Assembly: GCA_014885115.2 (NCBI GenBank)
Contig: WKLE02000561.1
Location: 1-19,850 of the forward strand
Length of the DNA: 19,850 bases
Direction of reading: 5' to 3'
Source: Asterionellopsis glacialis
Lineage: Eukaryota; Bacillariophyta; Plagiogrammaphyceae; Rhaphoneidales; Asterionellopsidaceae
How positions within the stretch are numbered: the stretch's first letter is position 1; every line of letters begins with the position of its first letter. The notes beneath the pieces were generated by a model that was given only the letters and a program-made list of their open reading frames with translations, had not been told where the DNA came from and did no database searches. A program made the position numbers and the translations under genes. Below, piece after piece: positions 9,025-17,592 of this stretch.

Positions 9025-11403
9025 CTATTGCCCTTGGTCTTTCTTTTGCTTTCGACGTGCCATGGCTTCTTCAGCTCGTTTCCTTAGCATGTCCATCTTC
9101 TCAGCTTTACGCTTCTTTTCTGCTGCCAATGCAGCATCCTCGTCATTACCTTCATCCACCGACTCAGACTGCTTCATTGCCTGTTCTTTATTTTTCTTTC
9201 GTCTTGCCATGGCTTCTTCTGCTCGTTTTTTCAGCATTTCCATCTTTTCGGCCTTTCGTTGGGCTTCTGCAGCGGCGGCTTCTGCCTCGGCTTGAGCTTT
9301 GGCCGCTTCTTCAAGGGCTAGTTCCAGATCTGTATCTTCAGTGGAGTCAATGTCAAACCCGACCGATGGTGCTTCTGAAGAATCAATAGTAACAGTATTC
9401 AAATCATTATTAGCAGAAGCGACAAGGATGTCTTCATCTTGGGATGGACTTGTACGACCTACTTCAACATCCGAAAAACGAACTCCCATAACAGAGCCAT
9501 CCATTTCTTCTCCAACTCCATTATTGGCTACAGCCACTTCGAACATGTTTTGACCATGAACAAACCTCCGACTGGGAACAGCTTGTAATTTTCCAATTGT
9601 AAAGGTACCACCGACAATAACTTCTAAACCATCTAATGGCTCCAAGGGCGGAGGTTGAATGATTCCACTTGCAACAGCATTACTGTTCTCATCATTGATT
9701 CCTCCTCCCATGGTACCAAAATTTGGGGTTGGATTGGACGACCATAAGGGATCAGTCGATGATTCATCAAATGGATTATCATATCCAACTTCTAAATCCA
9801 TATCTTTCATTTGTTTTAAAATAGAATCAGAACGTTTGATCAAAGCTAACGCTACAGTACATGGTTCGCCTGTCCCACCAGGGTCTGCAACCGATGTCAA
9901 TGTTCCCACTTTAATTTGTTCGTTAGACCCTAATACAAATAAATCATTTCCAGCCATGGGAGTAGTTGTTAAATTGTCAACATCGCTATTGTCACCTTCA
10001 GATTCATGATCATAAATATTACCTTCATCTTCAAATATAACGCTATACAATGTTCTGGGTGGTCCTCGTGGATTCTTCAACACGGAAGCGATACCCTCTT
10101 GTCCTAAATAACACCCCTTTTCAGTATTCACAAAGTCTCTTTCCCAATACAATTCTACTGGATTTGCGGGTGCCAAGGGAGTTGTTGATAATGACTTTTT
10201 CTCCTCTTGTAAAACGTCAGTCTCTTCTTCCTTCTTGGTGCCCATTTTCTTTTTTTTATCTTGTAATCCTGCTGTAACTTCTTTCCCGTAGGCAGGCCAA
10301 GCAGTTTCAATTCTTAATGTTTCATATTCCAACATTCCAATTTCAACAGGTCCATTTGAATTTTCATCACCTACTAAAGCTTCCCAAATACGTTCTTTTA
10401 TGGCACTATTATCATTTGATCCAGCTAAAACAATTGTGTACCCCTGGCAAGCACAAGGTGACAAATGTACTTGTGGTAAAATTGTCATGGTCATTTCCTG
10501 TTCGTCTTCCTTGTCATCCGTCATGCGTTTCATAGTATACTGGACAAAGGATGAATCTGAGGAAGGTACTTGCAAGGATGACAATGTCGATCTTTCCTCT
10601 ACAACGTTATAGTTAAGTTTTTTCAACATTGGTTTGAGATATGTTTCAATAGCGCCTTGAACATGTTGTATATTTGTGGATGCAATCGAAAATATTTTGG
10701 TTTGTTTCGATTCATCAATCAACTTCACTTGGTCCATTGGAAAAATAAGTGGATCTAATCGGTCAAACAATGTAGAACCTGCATGTCCAGGTGATGTCAT
10801 TATAAAAGCTTCACTGGGATCCAGCAGGGCTACTGATATTTGATCAATCACGCGTCCCTTGGGTGTTAATAAACATGCCTTGGTAAATGTTTGTTTCGAT
10901 GATTCAAATGATTGTGTAAATTTATTTTGAAGGAAATCCAATGTACCTTTACCTTGTACACGTATCCATCCACATGCCAATGGGTTAGATATTGACGACG
11001 ACGACGACGACGACGATGGTGTCAAATCCCATGCAATACACCGTTTGGATAATAATGCAGATCGTACTGCCTCACCACGTAACCCAGCTGGTGTTCCTGG
11101 AGGATACACAGATGAAAGAAGTTGCTCTTGTTGCGAAGTACTGGTACTTGTAAATAATTTTTTGGGATTTGGAGGAATATATTCAAAATCCACGTCGGCA
11201 GAGAGTTCTAAACAACATGTTGTGCCTGTATGTGTCGTCCGATGATGATCATGACTACAATGAGGAAAGATAAATGAAGGTGTTCTTCTTTTCATCGTCA
11301 GGACACCACGATGACGTGATTCAAACGAAAATGCAATGATGCATTCTGAAAGAAGTGACAATGTCAATACTTTCAACATTCTGGACGTCCATGAGACCGT
11401 CAT
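9025..11403 (-). CDS. Plastid-type YgfZ/IBA57-like folate-binding protein with coiled-coil tail
   Basis: The frame is open from 11550 without introns. I prefer the ATG at 11403 (792 residues): it has an ACC context and puts a hydrophobic signal (MLKVLTLSLLSECIIAF) at the N-terminus, followed by basic, Ser/Thr-rich sequence. IIAFSF resembles the AF cleavage motif of diatom plastid bipartite leaders. The longer form adds 49 basic, Ser-rich residues. The core covers about residues 100-560, a GcvT-like folate-binding fold: RVQGKGTLDFLQNKFTQ, LTPKGRVIDQ, LRIETAWPAYGKE and the family signature KGCYLGQE (429-436). YgfZ/IBA57 proteins assist maturation or repair of Fe-S enzymes. A Ser8 run (GAC/GAT repeat at about 10996-11019) interrupts the domain. 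The last ~110 residues are an Ala/Glu/Lys/Arg coiled coil with a 49-residue duplication. Typical family members are ~330 aa, so the tail is an unusual extension. Family call firm, location inferred. Confidence 0.87.
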   Translation of the reverse strand: MTVSWTSRMLKVLTLSLLSECIIAFSFESRHRGVLTMKRRTPSFIFPHCSHDHHRTTHTGTTCCLELSADVDFEYIPPNPKKLFTSTSTSQQEQLLSSVYPPGTPAGLRGEAVRSALLSKRCIAWDLTPSSSSSSSSISNPLACGWIRVQGKGTLDFLQNKFTQSFESSKQTFTKACLLTPKGRVIDQISVALLDPSEAFIMTSPGHAGSTLFDRLDPLIFPMDQVKLIDESKQTKIFSIASTNIQHVQGAIETYLKPMLKKLNYNVVEERSTLSSLQVPSSDSSFVQYTMKRMTDDKEDEQEMTMTILPQVHLSPCACQGYTIVLAGSNDNSAIKERIWEALVGDENSNGPVEIGMLEYETLRIETAWPAYGKEVTAGLQDKKKKMGTKKEEETDVLQEEKKSLSTTPLAPANPVELYWERDFVNTEKGCYLGQEGIASVLKNPRGPPRTLYSVIFEDEGNIYDHESEGDNSDVDNLTTTPMAGNDLFVLGSNEQIKVGTLTSVADPGGTGEPCTVALALIKRSDSILKQMKDMDLEVGYDNPFDESSTDPLWSSNPTPNFGTMGGGINDENSNAVASGIIQPPPLEPLDGLEVIVGGTFTIGKLQAVPSRRFVHGQNMFEVAVANNGVGEEMDGSVMGVRFSDVEVGRTSPSQDEDILVASANNDLNTVTIDSSEAPSVGFDIDSTEDTDLELALEEAAKAQAEAEAAAAEAQRKAEKMEMLKKRAEEAMARRKKNKEQAMKQSESVDEGNDEDAALAAEKKRKAEKMDMLRKRAEEAMARRKQKKDQGQ
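9047..9264 (-). repeat. In-frame 147-bp-offset duplication in the coiled-coil tail
   Basis: Two copies of a ~70-bp coding segment (about 9047-9117 and 9194-9264) are offset by exactly 147 bp, or 49 codons. They encode RKAEKMDMLRKRAEEAMARR and RKAEKMEMLKKRAEEAMARR. Synonymous differences at several codons suggest that the duplication is not recent or that the repeat is kept by selection. Confidence 0.8.
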
Positions 11404-12579
11404 GGTGCTTTTTAGGACGTCTACAGAGAATGAAGCAGACTGTAGACCGATGAGAGACGGCTTTTTCGAGTTTTTTGGTGTGTTGTTTCGTTGTGATGGT
11501 GATGGATAGTATGATTTCTGGTGACAAGATATTGCTGCGCGCATGCTCATAGTGAGTCATCTGATGTACCTCCTGGTAAAGGAGATGACGGGTCGGTACT
11601 AGAGTCAAAAACTACCCCGAACCACGAGAAGTGAACAAAAAAGCACCTGCATAAAACTCAAGACTGTTCTGACCAAAAGTCGTTTTTCAAGTTGCATCCC
11701 GCCAGTTTAACAACATACGCTTTGCATAGTATCTCTGGAATTGGCTGAATGCAGTTGCAATAACACTATATTTTAGCTCAAAGTTGACCATTTTTCGGAA
11801 ATTTTTGTTGTCCCAAAATTATTGTACCACCCTGAACCACGTTCCGTAGAAATTCTGTAGACTCTGGTATGCCGGCCGGCTCAACAATGAACACATTTGG
11901 CTCTCTTTTTTGTGTGTGAAAAAAAATCCTCTGCAGAACGCAACACAAAACAAAAGATTTGATGGTCCACATGACAATGGTACAAATGCAACTCTAGTTT
12001 GGTTTGTTAAACTATATCTATTGTGTGTTCTTTTGTTACCCTGTCTACCTCTCAATGAGAGAAGGTTCGTTCCTTCACCATATAATCTTATAATGTAAGT
12101 TTGTTTCGTTCTCACACTCTCTCATATCGTACTTTCAGTGCTGCCAATATTGTAGGAAGGGCACCTAACTCTAACCCAAACCTCCAACAATATACAGCTG
12201 AGGGATCTTTTACATTACGTTACATAAAGTTTTTTGGGGGGGGAATTTGATGACATCCAGGAAAAATTTGATGATGTAGACCAAGATGGTCCAGTACCAG
12301 AGTTGACGTACATTTGAACGACCAACCAAATGTGTACATTTCAGATTTTTTCCACCAAAAATTGAAAAAGCTATCATCTTTGTACCATCCTGACAGGTCA
12401 ATATATTGGTCCCCACTTTGTAGGTCCAACACAGCCGTGAAATATAAAAGAAAAACTTTTGTTTGGATATCTAACTTTGAAAACCCAACTGCAATTGATC
12501 ATGTTCTGGTGTGTTTTTGTTGAAATCTGTACATTTCATGGTTCAAGGTGATACCGTGGTTCAAGGTAGTTTTTGACTA
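11404..12579. other. Upstream region of the folate-binding gene and gene-free spacer
   Basis: 11404-11550 is open in the gene's frame and may be 5' UTR or an alternative N-terminus. From 11551 to about 12579 no frame looks coding. CpG density falls with distance from the gene, leading into the transposon block. A GCCGGCCGGC run lies at about 11872-11881 and a G9 run at about 12236-12244. No RNA gene or defined regulatory site is recognised. Confidence 0.4.
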
Positions 12580-12584
12580 GTACA

Positions 12585-12626
12585 AGTAGATACCACTTTT
12601 GGTTCAGTTCAATTTTTGGTTCAATC
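12585..12626 (+). repeat. Left terminal inverted repeat (42 bp core)
   Basis: It begins AGTAGATACCAC and ends TTGGTTCAATC. It matches the right-end repeat at 40 of 42 bases, with single differences at positions 9 and 17. Confidence 0.85.
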
Positions 12627-13393
12627 CAATTTCTGATCCACTCGACTCACATAGTTGCACCAAATCACCTTTTAGTCTTTTTAGGCAGATCTGTTCAATT
12701 TTTGGATCAATGAAACATTGATCATAAAATTGATATACCAAATTCCCCATTCCTGTATAAACTGTCACAGCACTCTGCATTTCACATTGAACACAACCGT
12801 TCTGTATTGAATCAAAGAGCTTTGATGATAAGGATCTAGTCACTATTTTGGACTAAAAGTAGAACACCTGACAATCAAGAACCTACCTTTGTTTCAGTAG
12901 ATTTGTTTTAAATTAATAGTGTGTTGGGAATCTCATAAGTTTCCTCTGTTGTTGATTGCCAGCTGCCATTGTCACTTATGTTCATGTTTTCACTTCAAAC
13001 AGTCAACTTTCCATTGATTCATTAGATTCTTTTTGTTACAATAATGTTCCATTCCTTTTCTATGTTTTTTATGTTGTTGATTCTTAGTTGTTGCTCCATC
13101 ATCATGGTCATGTTGTCACTAGCTAATACTAGTGTTGTTGCTAGCACCTGTGTTTTCTTGGGTTGTTGGCTGTTGATAGTCATTAGCATGTGTGTTTTTT
13201 TGTGTTGTTGTCAATGGGTACAAAAGGGATCGAAGCCAGAAATGGAATCTTGAAAAACTGAACCAACAGATCCTGTTCAATTGAACAAGGAGGTAAACTG
13301 GTTCAACTACTTGTTCAATTGAACTGGCATGTTTGGTTCAATTTCCAACTCATTTGAACAGTCAAAAAATTTTAGCCATACAAATCAAATTCT

Positions 13394-13435
13394 GATTGAA
13401 CCAAAAATTGAACTGAACTAAAAGTGCTATCTACT
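13394..13435 (-). repeat. Right terminal inverted repeat (42 bp core)
   Basis: Read on the minus strand it begins AGTAGATAGCAC and ends TTGGTTCAATC. It is the partner of 12585-12626. TGACTA follows five bases outside it, mirroring the left flank exactly. Confidence 0.85.
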
Positions 13436-13460
13436 GGGCCTGACTAAGGCTTCTGATCAT

Positions 13461-13525
13461 AACTTGATTCAATAGCAGACCAGATAACTGAAACTTGATT
13501 CAATAGGTAGCAGACCAGAAAGACT
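13461..13525 (+). repeat. Two-copy direct repeat, ~31-bp period
   Basis: AACTTGATTCAATAG followed by CAGACCAGA occurs at 13461 and again at 13492. The second copy has a 3-nt insertion (GGT). It lies between the 861-bp element and the foldback and may be a local duplication or the edge of another repeat. Confidence 0.65.
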
Positions 13526-13665
13526 GATTCTTTCGGTCATAGACATGCACTGAATATGCACATAAAAATTCTGTCTGGCCATCCCTGATCTGTCTGTCTG
13601 TTGTGCACAGCAACAGTATGTGTCACAGGTGTGCGCATGATCTGTGTATGGCATTGATGCATCCA

Positions 13666-13818
13666 TTTTGCTATTCTCATGAAGACCACCATGGCATCAA
13701 AATCAAAATTCTGTATGCAGTATGCACAGTACAACAGTGAACAACTTCATTGTCTTCTGTACTGCCCATACAGAATTTTGATTTTGATGTCATGGCGGTC
13801 TCCATGAGAATAGCAAAA
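13666..13818. repeat. Foldback: 52-bp inverted arms around a 49-nt loop
   Basis: Arms 13666-13717 and 13767-13818 are reverse complements at 49 of 52 positions, with no gaps. The transcript would form a long, nearly perfect hairpin. All three mismatches are A/G differences that still allow G-U pairing in one orientation. No target duplication is obvious at the edges. It may be a foldback-type MITE or a hairpin small-RNA precursor; sequence alone cannot separate these. Confidence 0.8.
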
Positions 13819-14137
13819 CCTTCATCATCGATTTCTTGTCTTCATTGATGGCTCTTCATCTCAAAATTCATAGCCTGTAATGCTGTATACATGACTGTAT
13901 ATTATCCCTGTCTGGATTTTTTTGTCCAGAAAAATTACTTAGCAAAAAATCCACAGAGTATCCCATTGTTTTTACTACTTCTGGTTTTTAAACATTTTTT
14001 CTTAATATTTTTGATCATATTGTTATAACTATATAAAGTATGAATTTACCATTTTTTTGTCTTGCATTTTCCCTTCTTGCAGGCTTTTTGCTGGATTTCA
14101 AATTGACAACCTCTTCTGGTTTTTCCTCACTGGGGTG

Positions 14138-14205
14138 GTGACAGCACCGTTATTGTCACGATCCTCTTCCAAAGAGGATCCACTTCCTTGGAATTTCCTC
14201 CAAGG
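14138..14205. repeat. Three consecutive small stem-loops
   Basis: Three perfect short inverted repeats lie in 68 bp: GTGACA/TGTCAC (14138-14159, 10-nt loop), GATCCTCTT/AAGAGGATC (14160-14180, 3-nt loop) and CCTTGGA/TCCAAGG (14186-14205, 6-nt loop). The first two abut. They overlap the decayed minus-strand ORF, so they may be accidental. The middle one, with 9-bp arms, is the strongest. Confidence 0.55.
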
Positions 14206-14286
14206 ACAGCTTGGTCAGTGCCAGGTTTTTCTTGGCTTCTGACTACAGCCCACTGTCAAGATTAAGATACAGCATGTTTAACAGGT

Positions 14287-14522
14287 CAAGTTTGCAATTT
14301 CTGAAAAATAAGAAAAAAAGCTTGCTGGAGGCCACTGTATCACTGTATGATGACGAGTCAAAAATACTTGGTCATAAATATTAGTGTTAGGGTTACATAC
14401 ATGTGGTGTATTGTTTAGAAAGAACCAGATGACATCATTATGACATCATTTGTAATATATGAATCTTAAGGCAAGCTTGCAATTTAGCCTCCAAATAGGA
14501 AAAAACAAGCTTGCCATAAAAG
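14287..14522 (+). repeat. Degenerate direct repeat around AAGYTTGCAATTT
   Basis: AAGTTTGCAATTT near 14287, followed by an A-rich run and AGCTTGC, is echoed near 14473 by AAGCTTGCAATTT, an A-rich run and CAAGCTTGCC. The copies are about 45 bp long, imperfect, and ~186 bp apart. They may mark sub-terminal repeats or the edges of an insertion within the minus-strand relic. Confidence 0.4.
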
Positions 14523-15002
14523 GGGACATATCTTAATTATGGCGGTGGACTGTTTTTCCTCTTCATCACTTGAGGTATGCTTTTTGGGTGATTTTTCAGG
14601 AGGTGCCTTAACATTGAGATCAATTGCCAGTTTTGGTAGTGGAATGATGTTATCTTCTGCCAATTCCTTTATGGTAAGATTTGAATTTGGTGAGCTTACA
14701 AAAAAATTAGGTTTGTCAGGTAACTAAGAATGCTTGTGCTTGTTGATACTTTTCATGTTGTTGTAGAAGTGTAGGATAATTTATCCACATCAGACATGAG
14801 AGACTTGGCACACTCCCAGGTGTGCTCATAGTATCCACAAAAATAATCAACACTCCTTTCTGCTGTGTGCACCATCTTGGTAAGGTTGTCCCTGGGACAA
14901 CCATAACTTCAGGAGTTTGTTCTGAATGAATAACTAATATATTGCATGTTTAATGCAGATGGTGTGATGATACAAGGTGTCAGAACATTGCATTAGCATC
15001 AT

Positions 15003-16938
15003 GCCCAAAATCTGATTGATTTCCATTTCATTAAGTTCTGGTAGTTTGTACTTGAGAGGTACAGGCATGTTGATAGTAAAATTTCTAAAATTAAGAATGC
15101 ACTATCAATACCCCATGGGACGGATATTTCTACGTTACTTAATGACATTTTTTTACACCAAAGGAATGGTATTGAATACAAAGCTAAGTAGATATTCAAG
15201 GATAATGTTTTAGTTGGCAGACCCTCAACTATTGAAATAGACTCCCCTGAGTGCCTGAGTGCCAGATTGTTGCAGATTCATTTGAGTCAGGTCTGTCAAT
15301 GAGACAGACCACACTCTTAGTTTATTAACATTCAAGGGAGGAGGGGGGAACTGCTTTCACTAAGGCACCAATTGAATGCTCAATTACAAAGATTAAGCCA
15401 CAAATTACAAAAATAAAAAAACAAAAATAAGGAAGTAGAGATGAGGGCACATGCATGGTTTAAGTTTTTGACTCAGATGTTGGCAAGATTTAGTGTATTG
15501 ACAGAAGGATCTAATTTGTAGTTGCCTAAAATTGACAAGGAACAGTTTACTCATTGGGACAAAAAGCACAAGAAATGTTCCATAGGTGGAATTAGTGCAG
15601 GCAACATACAATTCCATATCAAGAGATGAGACCGGAAGATAAATCTCCAAAATGGTATATATTCTACTGAGGAAAGAAACCAATTAAATGTAAAATACGA
15701 GAAGGAAGTCTGGCTTAGTTGTGGAAGCAGTATTAAAATGGAAGGTGATAAATTAAAAGGTTACTGCCTAAAACCTTTTATATACTCTGGAATAAAACTA
15801 CTGTGGTCTATTCCAGACTACAACAAAAAAATTAAACAAAGTAAAAAATTTAAACACCCATCTGTGTATTGGTTTGTGTCAGGTCAGATAGATGGAAAGT
15901 GCTATAAAAATGACAATTTGATAAAAGTACAAGGATTCAGACCTGTGACATAAAAAAAACTGAATGGGGTAGTAGGAATAACAAATGTTTCCAAATATTT
16001 ACATATGGATGAAACTACAAAAACTGAAATAGCAAAAGAAGGAATAATGGGGGAATACAAATTAAACAGTTGTTTATTGAAAATAAAAGAATTCTTCTTA
16101 AATGAGGATGCTCCCCCAAATTTAGATTATTGCAAGAGTAACAATCTGTACAAAGCTAAATATGGAGAGGACTAGCAAGACCATATAAAGACATGCTTCA
16201 TGTTAAGCCCATGCAGGTGCATCACACATATGCTTGAACACATTGTAAAAGAGTCCTCTGAATTATTTTAAAGGAACAAAATACAAAGACATATGGTATT
16301 TCTATCACAATGTACTTTCACTTCTGACTGCAAAAGAAACTGTAAAGTGGATGAAGGAAAAGGATTATTATAAACACTGGCTCCTCCCCATAAATGGTCT
16401 TCAATAGGAGGATGACTTGAAAAATTACTGGGGATGACATGCAAGTGATTGTCCAGAATTGATGACTTGGAACTGCAGCTTAAACAATGATCTGCACATG
16501 ATTGTGTGCAGACATATTATTTTTACTGGTCACTTGGACAAAAATAACATCAGAAAGTTTCAAATGGATATGCCAGAACACAGGACAAGATCATCTCTAA
16601 GAATATTAAATGATGGTGGGATAAGTACTGAGTGAATTGTTCCTGATACCTTGAAGTTGTATGAATCTATGTTACTAATTCACAAAGCAAAGGGGGTTGC
16701 GCTGCAAAACATAGGCAATAGGTCTGGAAAGCATAAGGTAGCAAGTATGGAAAAATCCTATAGCAAAAGGGGAGGTAAGCAACTCCATAAAATTGGTAAG
16801 TATGACTGCAGGGATATGTTTGTCCATGAGGACACCAAGAGAAGCAAGAACAAAAAGATCTACAATGCAAAAAAAAATATGAAACAGGACAACAGGGAAG
16901 AAATCAATATTGTGGCATTAAAAGAAAGCATAATTTAG
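15003..16938 (+). pseudogene. Decayed ~630-codon ORF of a multicopy, transposon-type family
   Basis: One reading frame stays protein-like from about 15003 to 16268. It continues after a single +1 shift in a T4 run (16266-16269) to the stop at 16936-16938. Internal stops past 15045 are at 15189, 15300, 15318, 15414, 15519, 15627, 15951 and 16173; after the shift, at 16405, 16435 and 16633. A further TAG at 15042 sets my conservative left edge for the firm part. Recognisable stretches include NALSIPHGTDISTLLNDIFL, DYCKSNNLYKAKYGED, CRCITHMLEHIVKESSELF, YKDIWYFYHNVLSLLTAKET, SLNNDLHMIVCRHIIFTGHL and a Lys/Arg-rich C-terminus. The pattern (KCRC.T.M.EHI, WYFYHD.LSLMTA, DLH..V.RH) resembles, from memory, a repeated hypothetical-protein family in diatom genomes; I cannot confirm this here. 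Function is unknown. CpG is nearly absent. Confidence 0.6.
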
Positions 16939-17100
16939 AGTTTTTTTATTTAGGAAAACAACTTTTAGGACAATATCCTAATGTTCAGAGTAACTGTTGT
17001 CTGAGTAATTTTTAATTTTCAGCAAGATTAATTTTGGAGTTTCACAGAAGCTGTTACATTTTCTAATGGATTATTCATACTTTTAATGGAGCTAGAGCTG

Positions 17101-17592
17101 CGTCAGTGTTAGGGTTAGGGTTAGTTTTTTGCACTCGCAGCGTAAATCTCTCTGCAACAGGTAAATAGTAATATCTGATCGGATATTTGATTCGCACTCC
17201 CGAAACCGGTACGGTGGGGGGGGGTTCCGATATCGACTTTTTTCATGAGTGCGGGGTGACGGACAGAATATAGGATATCCGAAATGCCGGACCGTTAAGG
17301 ATTATTAACGATCGGAAGCCCTACTGTATCCAAGGTAGTCCGATCCTACGTACCGAAGAACGAAACTCGTCTTTCCGTTGCACTTGACGTTAAAATCGTT
17401 TAAAAGTGTTCCAAAATCTAGCCGGTATTATCTTACCAGGTGTACCCAGCAACGAGAATTCCGTGCCAGTCATACCCAGGATCGGATCCAAGCACAACGG
17501 CACCGATTGTTTTCTTCACTTTTTGCCTTCTTCCATCATCATAATACTGCACGCTGGCTGTTCCAGAGGCGATTCCAAATTAAACGTTGACA
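17101..17592. promoter_or_regulatory. CpG-rich upstream region of the membrane-protein gene
   Basis: About 34 CpG dinucleotides occur in ~490 bp, in contrast to the adjacent transposon block. A G10 run is near 17216-17225, ACCGGTACGGT is at about 17205-17215, and a small inverted pair AATATC/GATATT is near 17172-17189. Open frames here do not look coding. It presumably contains the promoter and 5' UTR of the gene beginning at 17593. Confidence 0.45.
17109..17124 (+). repeat. Short interstitial telomere-type tract (TTAGGG)2TTAG
   Basis: Two full TTAGGG units plus TTAG lie just beyond the last CpG-poor base, at the edge of the transposon block. A 13-bp match, AGTGTTAGGGTTA, is at both 14383-14395 and 17105-17117. 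It is too short to call a telomere remnant with confidence. Confidence 0.45.

Larger units (their letters stand above)
12580..13440. mobile_element. 861-bp non-autonomous TIR element (MITE-like) with 6-bp target duplication
   Basis: Inverted repeats bound the element. 12585-12626 and 13394-13435 match as reverse complements at 40 of 42 positions. Five less conserved bases lie outside each (GTACA left; GGGCC right, which reads GGCCC inward). Immediately flanking both ends is the same hexamer TGACTA (12574-12579 and 13441-13446), a perfect target-site duplication. A motif inside the left repeat, GTTCAATTTTTGGTTCAAT (12607-12625), recurs with one change at 12693-12711. TTCAATTGAAC occurs twice near the right end. 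The interior has no convincing transposase frame: 13044-13253 (+) is a low-complexity hydrophobic run and 12604-12843 (-) starts inside the terminal repeat. CpG is rare inside. It was probably moved in trans by a DDE transposase; the superfamily is undetermined. Confidence 0.85.
14018..14908 (-). pseudogene. Decayed minus-strand ORF fragments, probably transposon-borne
   Basis: Four protein-like fragments lie in order on the minus strand. 14908-14756 contains KMVHTAERSVDYFCGYYEHT. 14723-14487 contains TIKELAEDNIIPLPKLAIDL, then KSPKKHTSSDEEEKQ. About 14225-14130 contains NSKEVDPLWKRIV. 14131-14018 contains SEEKPEEVVNLKSSKKPARR. Stops and frame changes separate them, and 14250-14480 is noncoding. 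Hydrophilic, acidic and basic composition resembles the disordered tail of a real protein, unlike the surrounding random frames. The family is not recognised. It points away from the decayed plus-strand ORF that begins ~100-150 bp beyond it, so the two may be divergent genes of one element. Confidence 0.4.

Noticed and set aside
9018..11245. Several plus-strand frames of 60-120 codons opposite the folate-binding gene
   Set aside because: They are antisense shadows of a well-supported coding frame and show no protein-like features of their own.
12607..12625. GGTTCAATCC as a tRNA B-box
   Set aside because: No matching A-box or cloverleaf can be drawn, and the motif is part of the terminal inverted repeat and recurs as a sub-terminal motif.
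13044..13253. 69-codon hydrophobic plus-strand frame in the TIR element
   Set aside because: It comes from GTTGTT/TGTTTT-rich sequence and resembles no transposase; probably chance.
15405..15683. 92-codon minus-strand frame across the decayed plus-strand ORF
   Set aside because: It is hydrophobic and ends in a Phe/Leu run from poly-A sequence; the plus strand carries the coherent protein signal.
14018..17100. Assignment to a named transposase family such as piggyBac
   Set aside because: I looked for a DDE/DDD arrangement or the zinc-ribbon tail and could not see one, so no family is named.
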